This document shows positions 37,770 through 47,355 of a stretch of DNA of 64,000 nucleotides, one piece after another; position 1 is the stretch's first letter, and each line of letters starts with the position of its first letter. The DNA comes from CAVTWS01 sp963738445 (lineage in GTDB: Bacteria > Actinomycetota > Acidimicrobiia > Acidimicrobiales > SHLQ01): NCBI GenBank assembly GCA_963738445.1, contig CAVTWS010000007.1, forward strand, positions 62,001-126,000, written 5' to 3'. A program made the position numbers and the translations under genes. The notes under the pieces were generated by a model. That model had not been told where the DNA came from. It made no database searches and was given only the letters and a program-made list of their open reading frames with translations.

Positions 37770-39215
37770 ATGACCATCTCCTTCACCACGGGACGCAAGG
37801 CCCCGGCTTCAGCTGACGCCCTGGTCCACGGCGTGCCGTCGGACCGGCTGGGTAGCGCACCCGGCGGAGCGACCGAGGCGGCGTTGAAGTCGCTCGGTTT
37901 CGAGGGCAAACCGGGCCAGACCCACGTCCTGGCCGGCCCGGGCCGGGGGGTGACGGTGCTCGTCGGCCTCGGCGAGTCGTCGAAGGTCGATGCGCACGCC
38001 ATCCGGCGCGCCGCGGCGCAGGCGGTGCGACTGCTGACGAGCAAGGCCAAGGTGGCGACGACCCTGGTGGCCGATGTCGCCGGTCTGGTCGACGCCGCGT
38101 CGGCGAGCGGCGCGGTCGTCGAGGGCATGCGCCTCGGCTCCTACTCGTTCGACCGGCACAAGCCGTCGGCGACCAAGCGGGCGCTGGCATCGGTCATCAT
38201 CGTCGACGGTGACAAGCGGGCCGCCGCCCGAGGCTCGGTGATCGCCGAGGCCGTGTGCTTCGCCCGTGATCTGGTCAACGAGCCCGGCGGGACCCTGACC
38301 GCTCCCGAGTTCGCCGACCGTGCGGCGGCCGCGGCCCGCGCCGCCGGGGTCAAGGCCAAGGTGCTCGACGAAGCCGGCATCCGGAAGGCTCGGCTCGGCG
38401 GCCTGCTCGGGGTGAACCGGGGATCGGTGCAGCCGCCCCGGTTCATCGAGCTCTCCTACGACCCACCGAAAGCCACTGCGTCGACTCCCACCCTGGCCCT
38501 GATCGGCAAGGGCATCACGTTCGATTCCGGCGGGCTCGACCTGAAGACGGCGGCGGGCATGCTCACGATGAAGTGCGACATGGGTGGGGCCGCCGCCGTC
38601 GTCGGTGCGCTCGTGGCCATCGGGCAGATCGGCGTGCCGGTGCGGGTGCGGGGCTACGTCCCGACCACCGACAACATGACCGGTGGCGACGCCACCCGGC
38701 CCGGCGATGTGCTCACGTACCGCAACGGCAAGACCGTCGAGATCGGCAACACCGACGCCGAGGGCCGGTTGATCCTCGCCGACGCCTTGTGCGTGGCGTC
38801 CGAGGCCAAGCCGTCGGCCATCGTCGACCTCGCCACGCTGACCGGGGCGTGCATGGTGGCGCTCGGCGACCGCATCGCCGGTCTCATGGCCAACAACGAC
38901 CGGCTCGCCGAGCAGATCGGCACCTCGTCCGAGCGGGTCGGCGAGGCGTTCTGGCGCCTCCCGCTCCCGACCGAGTACCGCAAGCAGCTCGACTCCCAGA
39001 TCGCTGACATGAAGAACATCGGCGGCAGCTACGGCGGGGCGCTCACCGCGGGCCTGTTCCTCCAGGAGTTCGTCGGCGAGGGCATCCCATGGGCCCACCT
39101 CGACATCGCCGGCCCGGCCTACGTCGATTGGGACGACGCCGAGATCACCAAGGGCGGCGTCGGTTTCGGCGTCCGCACCCTCGTCGACCTCGCCACCCAC
39201 TTCGTCGCCCCCTAG
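37770..39215 (+). CDS. pepA: Leucyl aminopeptidase (M17)
   Basis: 481 residues. Cytosolic dizinc aminopeptidase that recycles peptides. The C-terminal catalytic domain holds the metal and active-site residues: GKGITFDSGGLDLK with Lys and Asp ligands, MKCDMGGAAAV, the family signature NTDAEGRLILADAL, and LTGACMVALGDRIAG. The N-terminal domain (residues 1-150) is the regulatory macro-like part. ATG 37770 follows GGAG. It stands 45 bases after the adenosyltransferase. Two inverted-repeat elements follow the stop. Confidence 0.94.
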   Translation: MTISFTTGRKAPASADALVHGVPSDRLGSAPGGATEAALKSLGFEGKPGQTHVLAGPGRGVTVLVGLGESSKVDAHAIRRAAAQAVRLLTSKAKVATTLVADVAGLVDAASASGAVVEGMRLGSYSFDRHKPSATKRALASVIIVDGDKRAAARGSVIAEAVCFARDLVNEPGGTLTAPEFADRAAAAARAAGVKAKVLDEAGIRKARLGGLLGVNRGSVQPPRFIELSYDPPKATASTPTLALIGKGITFDSGGLDLKTAAGMLTMKCDMGGAAAVVGALVAIGQIGVPVRVRGYVPTTDNMTGGDATRPGDVLTYRNGKTVEIGNTDAEGRLILADALCVASEAKPSAIVDLATLTGACMVALGDRIAGLMANNDRLAEQIGTSSERVGEAFWRLPLPTEYRKQLDSQIADMKNIGGSYGGALTAGLFLQEFVGEGIPWAHLDIAGPAYVDWDDAEITKGGVGFGVRTLVDLATHFVAP

Positions 39216-39251
39216 CGGCGCCGTGCGGGTCGCCCCCGTCTTCCACTTCCG

Positions 39252-39299
39252 TTCTGGGGGCCCAGCGTGCACTTGTGAGTGTCATCTGGGCCCCTAGAA
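39252..39299. terminator. TTCTGGG...CCCAGAA-type hairpin, copy 1
   Basis: TTCTGGGGGCCCAG (39252-39265) pairs with CTGGGCCCCTAGAA (39286-39299), a 14-bp stem with one G-T/wobble pair and a 20-base loop. Located 37 bases after the pepA stop. The stem and flanks recur almost unchanged in copy 2. The 39216-39419 interval contains only these two elements and no gene that I can see. Confidence 0.65.
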
Positions 39300-39324
39300 C
39301 GTGTGGGGGCGGGGGCTCTTCCGT

Positions 39325-39372
39325 TTCTGGGGGCCCAGCGTGCATTCATGACGGTCATCTGGGCCCCCAGAA
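39325..39372. terminator. TTCTGGG...CCCAGAA-type hairpin, copy 2
   Basis: TTCTGGGGGCCCAG (39325-39338) pairs perfectly with CTGGGCCCCCAGAA (39359-39372). The loop is 20 bases and shares CGTGCA at its start and GTCAT at its end with copy 1, but differs in the middle. It lies between convergent genes, 48 bases from the minus-strand stop at 39420, and could terminate both. Confidence 0.65.
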
Positions 39373-39419
39373 CGGTTTTGGGGGAGGGCGGCTAGGTGAA
39401 GGAGGGGGCGGGACGGCGG

Positions 39420-40067
39420 TCAGCTGGTGTTGGCGGGCACGCCGGCGGGGACGGTGCTCGGAGGCAACAGGCGGGCGCTGTGGGTCTGGGCCGCCCACGT
39501 GACCGCGGCGGCGCAGACCGATGGGGCGAACCGCCAGCGGCGGAGCTGGAGCTCGACATCGGCGGCCGACTCGCCGAGCTCGACCAGGCTCAGCGCGAGT
39601 TCCTGGGCGCGGCGCTGCTGATCGCCGGGGACGGGCGCCAGCTGGTCCTCGAACCAGCGTCGGTGGGCCAGTTGGAGGTCTCGGGGCAGGCGTTCGACGT
39701 GACGCCGAGCCAGCGGTGGGACTCGGAGCCGAACCTCGAACGTGTCCGAGTCGGCCACCCGGGCCAGCCCGAAGTGGGTGACACGTCCCATCGTCCGTAG
39801 GAGCGGACTCTGGCGTCCGATGCGGTGACCGATCCCCAACGCGCTGGCCAGCAGGTCGAGGTCGACGGGCACCGGGGTGACGGCACCCTCGATGTTGCCG
39901 GCCAGATAGCGGATCAACCACAACGAGGAGGGACCGATCGTGGGGAGCCAGAATCGCTCGACGTAGGTGGATCGGGGGTCGTGGCCTCGCTCGTCGACGA
40001 CGGGATCGAGCCAGGGGCTGATCAGGATGTGGGACGCGTCGGCCCAGGTGTCAGGGATCGATGTCAT
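39420..40067 (-). CDS. Conserved hypothetical protein (actinobacterial)
   Basis: 215 residues, soluble, Arg/Leu-rich. The sequence opens with DPVVDERGHDPRSTYVERFW and LPTIGPSSLWLIRYLAGNIE, then LASALGIGHRIGRQSPLLRTMGR and a FGLARVADSDTFEVRLRVPP beta hairpin. The middle reads like a winged-helix or helical fold ending in PLARRHVERLP. I recall similar actinobacterial hypothetical proteins but no function. The upstream region carries a comparatively AT-rich promoter with TTGACA, unusual for this window, which hints at regulated or strong expression. Monocistronic and convergent with pepA. Confidence 0.65.
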   Translation of the reverse strand: MTSIPDTWADASHILISPWLDPVVDERGHDPRSTYVERFWLPTIGPSSLWLIRYLAGNIEGAVTPVPVDLDLLASALGIGHRIGRQSPLLRTMGRVTHFGLARVADSDTFEVRLRVPPLARRHVERLPRDLQLAHRRWFEDQLAPVPGDQQRRAQELALSLVELGESAADVELQLRRWRFAPSVCAAAVTWAAQTHSARLLPPSTVPAGVPANTS

Positions 40068-40114
40068 GGGAGTTCTTCTTCCGAAGCAGTGCTGAGCGGA
40101 GGGGAAGTCCCATC

Positions 40115-40144
40115 TTTCTATGTTATTTCATGTGATCCTGTCAA
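40115..40144 (-). promoter_or_regulatory. Sigma70-like promoter for the gene at 39420-40067
   Basis: On the minus strand TTGACA (40144-40139) is followed after 18 bases by TAGAAA (40120-40115), within an AT-rich stretch that stands out from the surroundings. The -35 is a perfect consensus; the -10 is weak. Confidence 0.4.
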
Positions 40145-40163
40145 CCGGTGATCGTGCCAGCGG

Positions 40164-40189
40164 GGCTCCCCCCAGCGGAGGGGGGAGCC
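40164..40189 (-). terminator. Hairpin terminator after the sirtuin gene
   Basis: GGCTCCCCCC (40164-40173) pairs perfectly with GGGGGGAGCC (40180-40189), with a 6-base loop. It begins 5 bases beyond the sirtuin stop on the minus strand. No T-run follows. Confidence 0.6.
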
Positions 40190-40194
40190 GATGC

Positions 40195-40968
40195 TCACAC
40201 CATCGACGGGAGCGCCTCGCTGATCGAACCTCGCACGACGGGGTCGGCCAGATGGTCCATCTCGGTGGGTTCGCCGTTGACGATGATCACCCGGGCTCCG
40301 GCCCGGGCGGCGATGGGGACGACGCCGGCGATCGGGTACACGGCCAGCGACGTGCCCACGGCGAGCAGCAGGTCGCAGGTCTGAGCCGCCTGCTCGGCCC
40401 GCCGGAGATCCTCGGCCACCAGGGACTGCCCGAACGAGATCGTGGCCGACTTGAGGACGCCCGAGCACTGCGGGCACTCCGGATCCTCCTCGCCGGCTCG
40501 GACCCGATCGAGCACGACCTCCATGTCGTCTCGATAGTCGCAGGCGAGGCACATGGCCCGGCGGGTGGTGCCGTGGATCTCCACCACCTTGGCAGGGTCG
40601 GTACCCGCCTTCTGATGGAGCTCGTCGACGTTCTGGGTGATCAGCAGGAGGAGCTTGCCGGCCCGGTCGAGCTCGGTCAGGGCACGATGTCCGGCATTGG
40701 GTTCACGATTCGCCCACAGCTCCCCGGACACCCGGCGCGCCCAGTTGCGGCGGCGCACGGCGGGATCGTTGACGTAGTGCTCGATGCGGGACGCCTTCTC
40801 GGCCTCGGGATCCCGGGTCCACAGTCCCTGCGGGCCGCGGAAGTCGGGGATGCCGCTGTCGGTGCTGATGCCGGCCCCGGTGAGCACGACGATCCGGCGA
40901 GCCTCGGCCAGGACGGCGCGAGCCTGGGCGACCGACGGCTCGGGCGACGACGGATCCACGTCCACCAT
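40195..40968 (-). CDS. Sirtuin-family NAD-dependent protein deacylase
   Basis: 257 residues. Removes acyl groups from lysines using NAD+. Diagnostic motifs are GAGISTDSGIPDFRGPQG, TQNVDELHQKAG, the catalytic His in VEIHGTTRR, zinc cysteines in MCLACDY and CPQCSG, and VGTSLAVYPIAG plus IVNGEPTEMD for NAD. ATG 40968 is chosen over an extended frame because TACCGT lies 7 bases upstream and the extra N-terminus is not conserved. It may act on acyl-CoA synthetases or dehydrogenases, as bacterial CobB does, but no target is adjacent. Divergent from moeB with back-to-back promoters. Confidence 0.93.
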   Translation of the reverse strand: MVDVDPSSPEPSVAQARAVLAEARRIVVLTGAGISTDSGIPDFRGPQGLWTRDPEAEKASRIEHYVNDPAVRRRNWARRVSGELWANREPNAGHRALTELDRAGKLLLLITQNVDELHQKAGTDPAKVVEIHGTTRRAMCLACDYRDDMEVVLDRVRAGEEDPECPQCSGVLKSATISFGQSLVAEDLRRAEQAAQTCDLLLAVGTSLAVYPIAGVVPIAARAGARVIIVNGEPTEMDHLADPVVRGSISEALPSMV

Positions 40969-40975
40969 GGTCGGC

Positions 40976-40981
40976 ACGGTA
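40976..40981 (-). promoter_or_regulatory. Leaderless-type -10 box TACCGT for the sirtuin gene
   Basis: On the minus strand TACCGT lies 7 bases before ATG 40968 and supports that start. Confidence 0.45.
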
Positions 40982-41069
40982 TCGCGCCCCGACCCGCCAG
41001 TGAGCTCGTGGGAATGCGTCGTGGTGACGCGGCGTTGGCCAGGTTTGCTGGTAATCCCGATCAAGTTGG

Positions 41070-41075
41070 TAGGAT
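41070..41075 (+). promoter_or_regulatory. Leaderless-type -10 box TAGGAT for the rhodanese-MoeB gene
   Basis: TAGGAT lies 6 bases before ATG 41082. A TTGCTG at 41045-41050 might serve as -35, with 19-base spacing. Confidence 0.5.
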
Positions 41076-41081
41076 TTCGTC

Positions 41082-42251
<1,170 letters not shown>

Positions 42252-42316
42252 CCCGGCACCCACTCGCGCCCAGCCCTATTCGACGGGTATGGCGCAGCAA
42301 GCAGGTCGTACTGCCC

Positions 42317-42322
42317 TAGGGT
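42317..42322 (+). promoter_or_regulatory. Leaderless-type -10 box TAGGGT for the flippase gene
   Basis: TAGGGT lies 8 bases before GTG 42331 and marks the start of the surface-polysaccharide region. Confidence 0.45.
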
Positions 42323-42330
42323 GATGCACC

Positions 42331-43626
42331 GTGTTGCAGCGACTGAGGGCCTTGCAGGGCGAAGGAAGCCCGCTTCCCGAAGGGGCCATCCCGCTCGGCA
42401 TCGGACTGGTGATCAACGGCGTGACCACCTACGGCTTCTTGTCCGTGGCGAACCACGCGCTGTCCGAGCACCACTACGACAGCCTGGCGGCCCTCTGGTC
42501 GCTCGGTTTCATCCTCGCGCCGGGGTTCTTCCAGCCCCTCGAGCAGGAGGTCGCGCGCGCGACGGCGTTCCGCGCCGCCCGATCGGTGGGATCGGCACCC
42601 GTGCTCCGCAAGGCGTTCCAGCTCGGGGCGGTGCTGCTCGGCGTCGTGACCCTCGCCGCCGTCGTCGCGTGGCCGCTGGTGCTTCGCGACGAGGTCTTCG
42701 ACCACAACGTCACCCTCCTCGCGAGCTTGATCCTGCTCCTGATCGGCTTCTGGGCCACGGAGCCGGTGCGGGGCATCCTGGCCGGCCGAGGTGAGTTCGG
42801 CCGGTACTCCGTCTACTTCGCCGTCGAGGGTGCGTCGCGGCTGGCCTTGGGCCTGGCGTTGGCCGCCACCTCCTTGACGGTCGGTCCGTTCGGACTCGCG
42901 TTCGCCGTCGTGCCGCTGATCGCGGGAGCCTGCGCGGTCTGGGGGATGCGGCCGGTGGCCACCGAAGGTCCGAACGCCCCGTGGTCGGAGGTCAGCCAAT
43001 CGCTCGGCTACCTGCTCACCGCGTCGCTGTTCACCAACCTGTTGCTCAACATCGGGCCGGTGGCGGTCAAAGGCCTGAGCGACGATTCCGACAAGGGCGC
43101 CGCCGGGGCCTTCCTCAACGGTCTGATCATCGCCCGCATCCCGTTGTTCTTCTTCCAGGCCGTGCAGGCGTCGCTCCTGCCCCAGCTCGCCGCGCTGGTG
43201 GGGGCGGGCCAGATCGTCGAGTTCCGGCGGGTGCTGCGGCGTCTCGTGCTCGCCGTCGGGGCGCTGGCGGTCGTCGGGGTCGTCTTCGCCTTCGTCGCCG
43301 GTCCGTTCATCGTCGATCTGGTGTTCTCGAAGGAGATCGGTCGCCGGGACATGGCGCTGCTGGCCGGGGCGTCCGGGCTGTTCATGCTTGCCATGTCGTA
43401 CGCGCAGGCCCACATCGCCTTGCACCGTCAACGGCGGGTCACGGCCGGGTGGGGAGCTGGTGTCCTCACGTTCCCGATCGTCGTCAGCCTGTTCGACGAT
43501 CTGTTTCTCCGGGTCGAGCTCGGACTCGTGGCCGGCGGCGCCGTGGCCACGGCGGTGATGATGGCGCTTCTGCCCCATCACCTGGAGTCCAAGATCAGTC
43601 ACGCTCCGGCTCCGTCGGTCGCATGA
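42331..43626 (+). CDS. Polysaccharide flippase-like membrane protein (MOP superfamily)
   Basis: 431 residues with about 12 hydrophobic helices, for example LGIGLVINGVTTYGFLSVAN, LGAVLLGVVTLAAVVAWPLV, LASLILLLIGFWA and LVLAVGALAVVGVVFAFVAG. The overall pattern, with a PVRGILAGRGEFGRYS loop and a QAVQASLLPQLAALV helix, fits Wzx/MurJ-like lipid-linked glycan flippases. It probably moves an undecaprenyl-linked repeat unit across the membrane. The GTG start has TAGGGT 8 bases upstream. It precedes rmlA by 100 bases on the same strand. A Wzm/Wzt exporter lies at 52-54 kb, so two export routes may coexist. Confidence 0.78.
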   Translation: MLQRLRALQGEGSPLPEGAIPLGIGLVINGVTTYGFLSVANHALSEHHYDSLAALWSLGFILAPGFFQPLEQEVARATAFRAARSVGSAPVLRKAFQLGAVLLGVVTLAAVVAWPLVLRDEVFDHNVTLLASLILLLIGFWATEPVRGILAGRGEFGRYSVYFAVEGASRLALGLALAATSLTVGPFGLAFAVVPLIAGACAVWGMRPVATEGPNAPWSEVSQSLGYLLTASLFTNLLLNIGPVAVKGLSDDSDKGAAGAFLNGLIIARIPLFFFQAVQASLLPQLAALVGAGQIVEFRRVLRRLVLAVGALAVVGVVFAFVAGPFIVDLVFSKEIGRRDMALLAGASGLFMLAMSYAQAHIALHRQRRVTAGWGAGVLTFPIVVSLFDDLFLRVELGLVAGGAVATAVMMALLPHHLESKISHAPAPSVA

Positions 43627-43712
43627 GCTCGAGCGGTCACATCTCGAGCCCGATACGGGTGGGTGCGGTGAGGTCGGGTCGACTGACCCAGGCCATGGGC
43701 GGGGCGAGCCGG

Positions 43713-43718
43713 TACGCT
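43713..43718 (+). promoter_or_regulatory. Leaderless-type -10 box TACGCT for the rml operon
   Basis: TACGCT lies 8 bases before the rmlA GTG at 43727; no Shine-Dalgarno is seen. Confidence 0.5.
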
Positions 43719-43726
43719 CGGGCAAC

Positions 43727-44824
43727 GTGAAGGGTCTCATACTCTCCGGCGGCGCGGGCACTCGACTGCGCCCCATCACCCACACCAAGGCCAAGCAGTT
43801 GGTTCCCATCGCCAACAAGCCGATCCTGTTCTACGGGATCGAGGACATGGCGGCGGCCGGGATCACCGACATCGGCATCATCATCGGCGACACCGGTGAC
43901 GAAGTCCGGGCCGCCGTGGGTGACGGCTCCCGCTTCGGGGTGCACGTCACCTACATCCCCCAGGATGCCCCGCTCGGTTTGGCGCACTGCGTTCGCATCG
44001 CCCGGGAATTCCTGGGCGACGACGATTTCGTCATGTACCTCGGCGACAACATGCTCGAGCAGGGACTCACCGAATTCGTGACCGAGTTCGAGTCGGCCCG
44101 GGCCCGGGCCGGCTCCGCCGATGGATCGGGCGCGCCGACCGCGCAGATCCTGCTGGCCGAGGTCGACAACCCGTCGTCGTTCGGTGTCGCGGAGATCGAT
44201 GACCGGGGCGAGGTCGTGCGGCTGGTGGAGAAGCCCAAGGATCCACCGTCGAACCTGGCCCTGGTGGGTGTCTACCTCTTCGACCCGACCATCCACCTCG
44301 CGGTGGCGTCGATCGAGCCGTCGCCGCGGGGTGAGCTCGAGATCACCGACGCCATCCAGTGGTTGATCGAGCACGGCTACTCCGTTCGCCACGAGGTCCT
44401 CCGTGGCTGGTGGATCGACACCGGCAAGAAGGATCCCCTGCTCGAGTGCAACCGTCTCGTGCTCGACGCGGTCGCCACCCAGATCGACGGCGAGGTCGAC
44501 GACACGTCGCGGATCGAGGGCCGGGTCGCGCTGGGCGCTGGTTCGAAATTGATCAACTCCACCGTCCGCGGCCCCGCGGTGATCGGTGACGGCACCATCA
44601 TCGAGGACAGCTACATCGGGCCCTACAGCTCGATCGGCGACAACTGCTCGATCGTGCGGTCCGAGCTCGACAACTCGGTGATCCTCGAGCACAGCTCGAT
44701 CAGCGACATCCCCCGGCTCACCGATTCGCTGGTCGGTCACCACGTCGAGGTGGTGCGCAGCACCGCCCGCCCCAAGGCCACCCGCGTGATGCTCGGCGAC
44801 CATTGCCGGGTCGAAGTCGACTGA
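43727..44824 (+). CDS. rmlA: Glucose-1-phosphate thymidylyltransferase, long form
   Basis: 365 residues. Makes dTDP-glucose, the first step of dTDP-rhamnose synthesis. The N-terminal nucleotidyltransferase shows GLILSGGAGTRLRPITHTKAKQ, LVPIANKPILFYGIEDM, VMYLGDNMLEQG and VRLVEKPKDPPSNLALVGVY. The C-terminal about 100 residues are a left-handed beta-helix (VIGDGTIIEDSYIGPYSSIG), which marks the long RmlA subfamily (TIGR01208) rather than the 290-residue RfbA type. First gene of rmlA-C-B-D. The leaderless GTG start is 8 bases after TACGCT. Confidence 0.94.
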   Translation: MKGLILSGGAGTRLRPITHTKAKQLVPIANKPILFYGIEDMAAAGITDIGIIIGDTGDEVRAAVGDGSRFGVHVTYIPQDAPLGLAHCVRIAREFLGDDDFVMYLGDNMLEQGLTEFVTEFESARARAGSADGSGAPTAQILLAEVDNPSSFGVAEIDDRGEVVRLVEKPKDPPSNLALVGVYLFDPTIHLAVASIEPSPRGELEITDAIQWLIEHGYSVRHEVLRGWWIDTGKKDPLLECNRLVLDAVATQIDGEVDDTSRIEGRVALGAGSKLINSTVRGPAVIGDGTIIEDSYIGPYSSIGDNCSIVRSELDNSVILEHSSISDIPRLTDSLVGHHVEVVRSTARPKATRVMLGDHCRVEVD

Positions 44825-44881
44825 CGAACCCGGACTGACGAGCCCAAACCGACGAGCACAGGACCGAGGAGCAACGCACCC

Positions 44882-45448
44882 ATGGCCACCATCAAGGAGT
44901 CGTCGATCATCGCCGGCGTCTTCCACGTCGCGCCCAAGCTCTTCGGCGACGAACGAGGCGTGTTCGTCGAGACCTATCGCCGTCAATGGTTCCCCGCCGG
45001 GCGGGAGATGATCCAGGGCAACCGGGCCGATCGCATGGCGGGGTGCGTCGTCGGCCTTCACTATCACCTGCACCAGGCTGACTACTGGTACGTACCCAAC
45101 GGGCGTGCCCGGGTGGTGCTCCACGATCTCCGGCACGGCTCACCGACCGACGGTGCCACCCAGATGCTCGATCTCGGTGAGGGCACCGACGGCGTCAACT
45201 CACATCACGGGGTGTACATCCCGCCCGGCATCGCTCACGGGTTCGCGTCCCTCACCGACATGACCATCACGTACCTGGTCGACGGGTACTACAACCCGGC
45301 CGACGAGCTGGGTGTCGCATGGGATGACCCCGCCATCGGAGCCGACTGGGGTGTGGTCGACCCGGTCCTGTCGAACCGCGACCGCACCAACCCCCTCCGG
45401 ACCGACATCGATGCCGCCTGGCAACCCCACGTCGCCCTGCGTACCTGA
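44882..45448 (+). CDS. rmlC: dTDP-4-dehydrorhamnose 3,5-epimerase
   Basis: 188 residues, cupin fold. Epimerises dTDP-4-keto-6-deoxyglucose at C3 and C5. FGDERGVFVETYRRQWF, GLHYHLHQADYWYVPNGRAR with the catalytic His, YIPPGIAHGFASL, and YLVDGYYNPADELGVAWDDP with the catalytic Tyr region are present. The usual RGLHxQ reads VGLHYHLHQ, a modest departure. GAGGAG lies 10 bases before the ATG. Placed between rmlA and rmlB. Confidence 0.9.
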   Translation: MATIKESSIIAGVFHVAPKLFGDERGVFVETYRRQWFPAGREMIQGNRADRMAGCVVGLHYHLHQADYWYVPNGRARVVLHDLRHGSPTDGATQMLDLGEGTDGVNSHHGVYIPPGIAHGFASLTDMTITYLVDGYYNPADELGVAWDDPAIGADWGVVDPVLSNRDRTNPLRTDIDAAWQPHVALRT

Positions 45449-45508
45449 TCTGATCCGCGCCGCCGCCCCCGTGCGGGCGGTCGCTCTCCCCTGGAGCTGT
45501 CACCTCTC

Positions 45509-46468
45509 ATGAAGCTGTTCGTCACCGGCGCTGCCGGTTTCATCGGGTCGAACTTCGTCCGCCATCTCCTGAGCTCGAGCGACGACGAGGTGACCGTCTA
45601 CGACTCCCTCACCTACGCCGGCAACCTCGACAACCTGCGTGACCTCGAGGGCCATCCCCGGTTCCGGTTCGTGCGGGGCGACATCTGTGACCGTCCGGCG
45701 GCGCTGGCGGCCATGGACGGACACGACCAGGTGGTCCACTTCGCGGCCGAGAGCCACGTCGACAACTCGATCAAGAACCCGGACGTGTTCGTCCGCACGA
45801 ACTGCGACGGCACCAACGTCATGTGCGACACCGCTCGCCAGGTCGGCGTCGAGCGCTTCCTGCACATCTCGACCGACGAGGTCTACGGGTCGATCGACGA
45901 GGGCTCGTTCCGGGAGACCGACGGTCTCGGGCCGCGTTCGCCGTACTCGGCCTCCAAGGCCGGCTCGGACCTGATCGCCCTCTCCTACCACTCGACGTAC
46001 GGGCTGCCCGTGGTCGTCACCCGCTCGTCGAACCAGTTCGGGCCCTTTCAGTTCCCCGAGAAGGTGATCCCGCTGTTCGTCACGAACCTGCTCGACGGCC
46101 AGAAGGTTCCGCTGTACGGCGACGGCATGAACGTTCGTGACTGGCTGTTCGTGCTCGACAACTGTGCCGCCGTCGAGCTCGTGCTGCGCTCGGGCACGCT
46201 CGGGGAGATCTACAACATCGGTGCCGGGAACGAAGTTCCGAACCGGGAGCTCACCGAACGCATCCTGGCCCTGACCGGAAGCGGCGAGGAGATGATCCAG
46301 TACGTGGAGGATCGCCTGGGCCACGACCGCCGGTACTCGGTCGCCACCGACAAGGTCGAGGCGCTCGGGTGGAAGCCCCAACGCGAACTCGGCGAGGCGC
46401 TCGAGGAGACGGTGGCCTGGTACCGCGACAACCGCTGGTGGTGGGAACCGCTGAAGGCGGGTCGCTGA
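45509..46468 (+). CDS. rmlB: dTDP-glucose 4,6-dehydratase
   Basis: 319 residues, extended SDR. NAD motif GAAGFIGSNFVRHLL, VYDSLTYAGNLDNL, VHFAAESHVDNSI, the catalytic set in ISTDEVYGSIDEGSF and the YSASK pair (RSPYSASKAGSDL), and TRSSNQFGPFQFPEKVIP. Converts dTDP-glucose to the 4-keto-6-deoxy sugar. The TDE (Thr-Asp-Glu) triad that RmlB uses for dehydration is intact. Sits 60 bases after rmlC and one base before rmlD. Confidence 0.95.
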   Translation: MKLFVTGAAGFIGSNFVRHLLSSSDDEVTVYDSLTYAGNLDNLRDLEGHPRFRFVRGDICDRPAALAAMDGHDQVVHFAAESHVDNSIKNPDVFVRTNCDGTNVMCDTARQVGVERFLHISTDEVYGSIDEGSFRETDGLGPRSPYSASKAGSDLIALSYHSTYGLPVVVTRSSNQFGPFQFPEKVIPLFVTNLLDGQKVPLYGDGMNVRDWLFVLDNCAAVELVLRSGTLGEIYNIGAGNEVPNRELTERILALTGSGEEMIQYVEDRLGHDRRYSVATDKVEALGWKPQRELGEALEETVAWYRDNRWWWEPLKAGR

Positions 46469-46469
46469 C

Positions 46470-47327
46470 GTGGCGGGTCGGCGGCCGGTCGTCGCCGTGA
46501 CCGGCGCGGCGGGGCAGCTGGGTATCGACGTGTGCCGGGCCTTCGACCCGACCCATGACGTCGTGGCCCTCGACCGAGCCGCGCTCGACATCGGCGATCG
46601 CGGCATGGTGCTCGGCACCATCGGCTCGGTTCGTCCGGATCTCGTGGTCAACTGTGCGGCCTGGACGGCGGTCGATGCGTGCGAATCGGAGCCCGATCGC
46701 GCCTACCGGGACAACGCCCTCGGCGCCCGGCATGTCGCCGAGGCCTGCCGTCGTTTCGACGCCCACCTCGTCCACGTCTCCACCGACTACGTCTTCGACG
46801 GCACCCAGCCCGAGCCGTACACCGAATGGGACACCCCGGCTCCGGCGTCGGTCTACGGTGCCTCGAAGCTGGCCGGTGAGCGGGAGATCGATCCCGGGTT
46901 CACCGTCGTGCGCTCGGCGTGGGTGGTGGGTCCCCACGGCGCCAACATGGTCAAGACGGTGCTCCGGCTGCTCGACACCATGCCGGTGCTGCGGTTCGTG
47001 TCGGATCAGCGGGGGTGCCCGACCTTCACGGGAGATCTCGCCGGGATCCTGCGCCAGCTCGCGGTGGAGCGTCGGCCCGGCCTGTTCCACGCCACCAATC
47101 AGGGCGCCGTGTCGTGGTACGACTTCGTTCGTGAGGTCGTCGCCGCCGCCGGCGAGGACCCATCGCGGGTGGAAGCCATCGTGACGGCCGATCTCGATCC
47201 GCCTCGCCCGGCGCCCCGGCCCGCCAACTCGGTGCTCGACAACGCGGCGCTCCGGTTGTCCGGGGTGCCCCTCTTGCGTGATTTCCGTGAGCCGCTGGCC
47301 GAAACCGTCGCCCTACTCCGCGCCTGA
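46470..47327 (+). CDS. rmlD: dTDP-4-dehydrorhamnose reductase
   Basis: 285 residues, SDR. Last step to dTDP-L-rhamnose. GAAGQLGIDVCRAF for NAD(P), VVNCAAWTAVDACESEPDRA, HVSTDYVFDGTQPEPYTEWD and SVYGASKLAGERE with YxxxK, then PTFTGDLAGILRQL. GTG 46470 follows the rmlB stop directly, so translation is probably coupled. Completes a four-gene rhamnose set supplying the glycosyltransferases downstream. Confidence 0.94.
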   Translation: MAGRRPVVAVTGAAGQLGIDVCRAFDPTHDVVALDRAALDIGDRGMVLGTIGSVRPDLVVNCAAWTAVDACESEPDRAYRDNALGARHVAEACRRFDAHLVHVSTDYVFDGTQPEPYTEWDTPAPASVYGASKLAGEREIDPGFTVVRSAWVVGPHGANMVKTVLRLLDTMPVLRFVSDQRGCPTFTGDLAGILRQLAVERRPGLFHATNQGAVSWYDFVREVVAAAGEDPSRVEAIVTADLDPPRPAPRPANSVLDNAALRLSGVPLLRDFREPLAETVALLRA

Positions 47328-47355
47328 CGGTGCGGTGATGCGCCGACGGGAGGGT

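Noticed and set aside
39252..39372. The two palindromes considered as a transposon remnant or MITE
   Set aside because: No target-site duplication or transposase is visible. Position between convergent gene ends fits terminators better.
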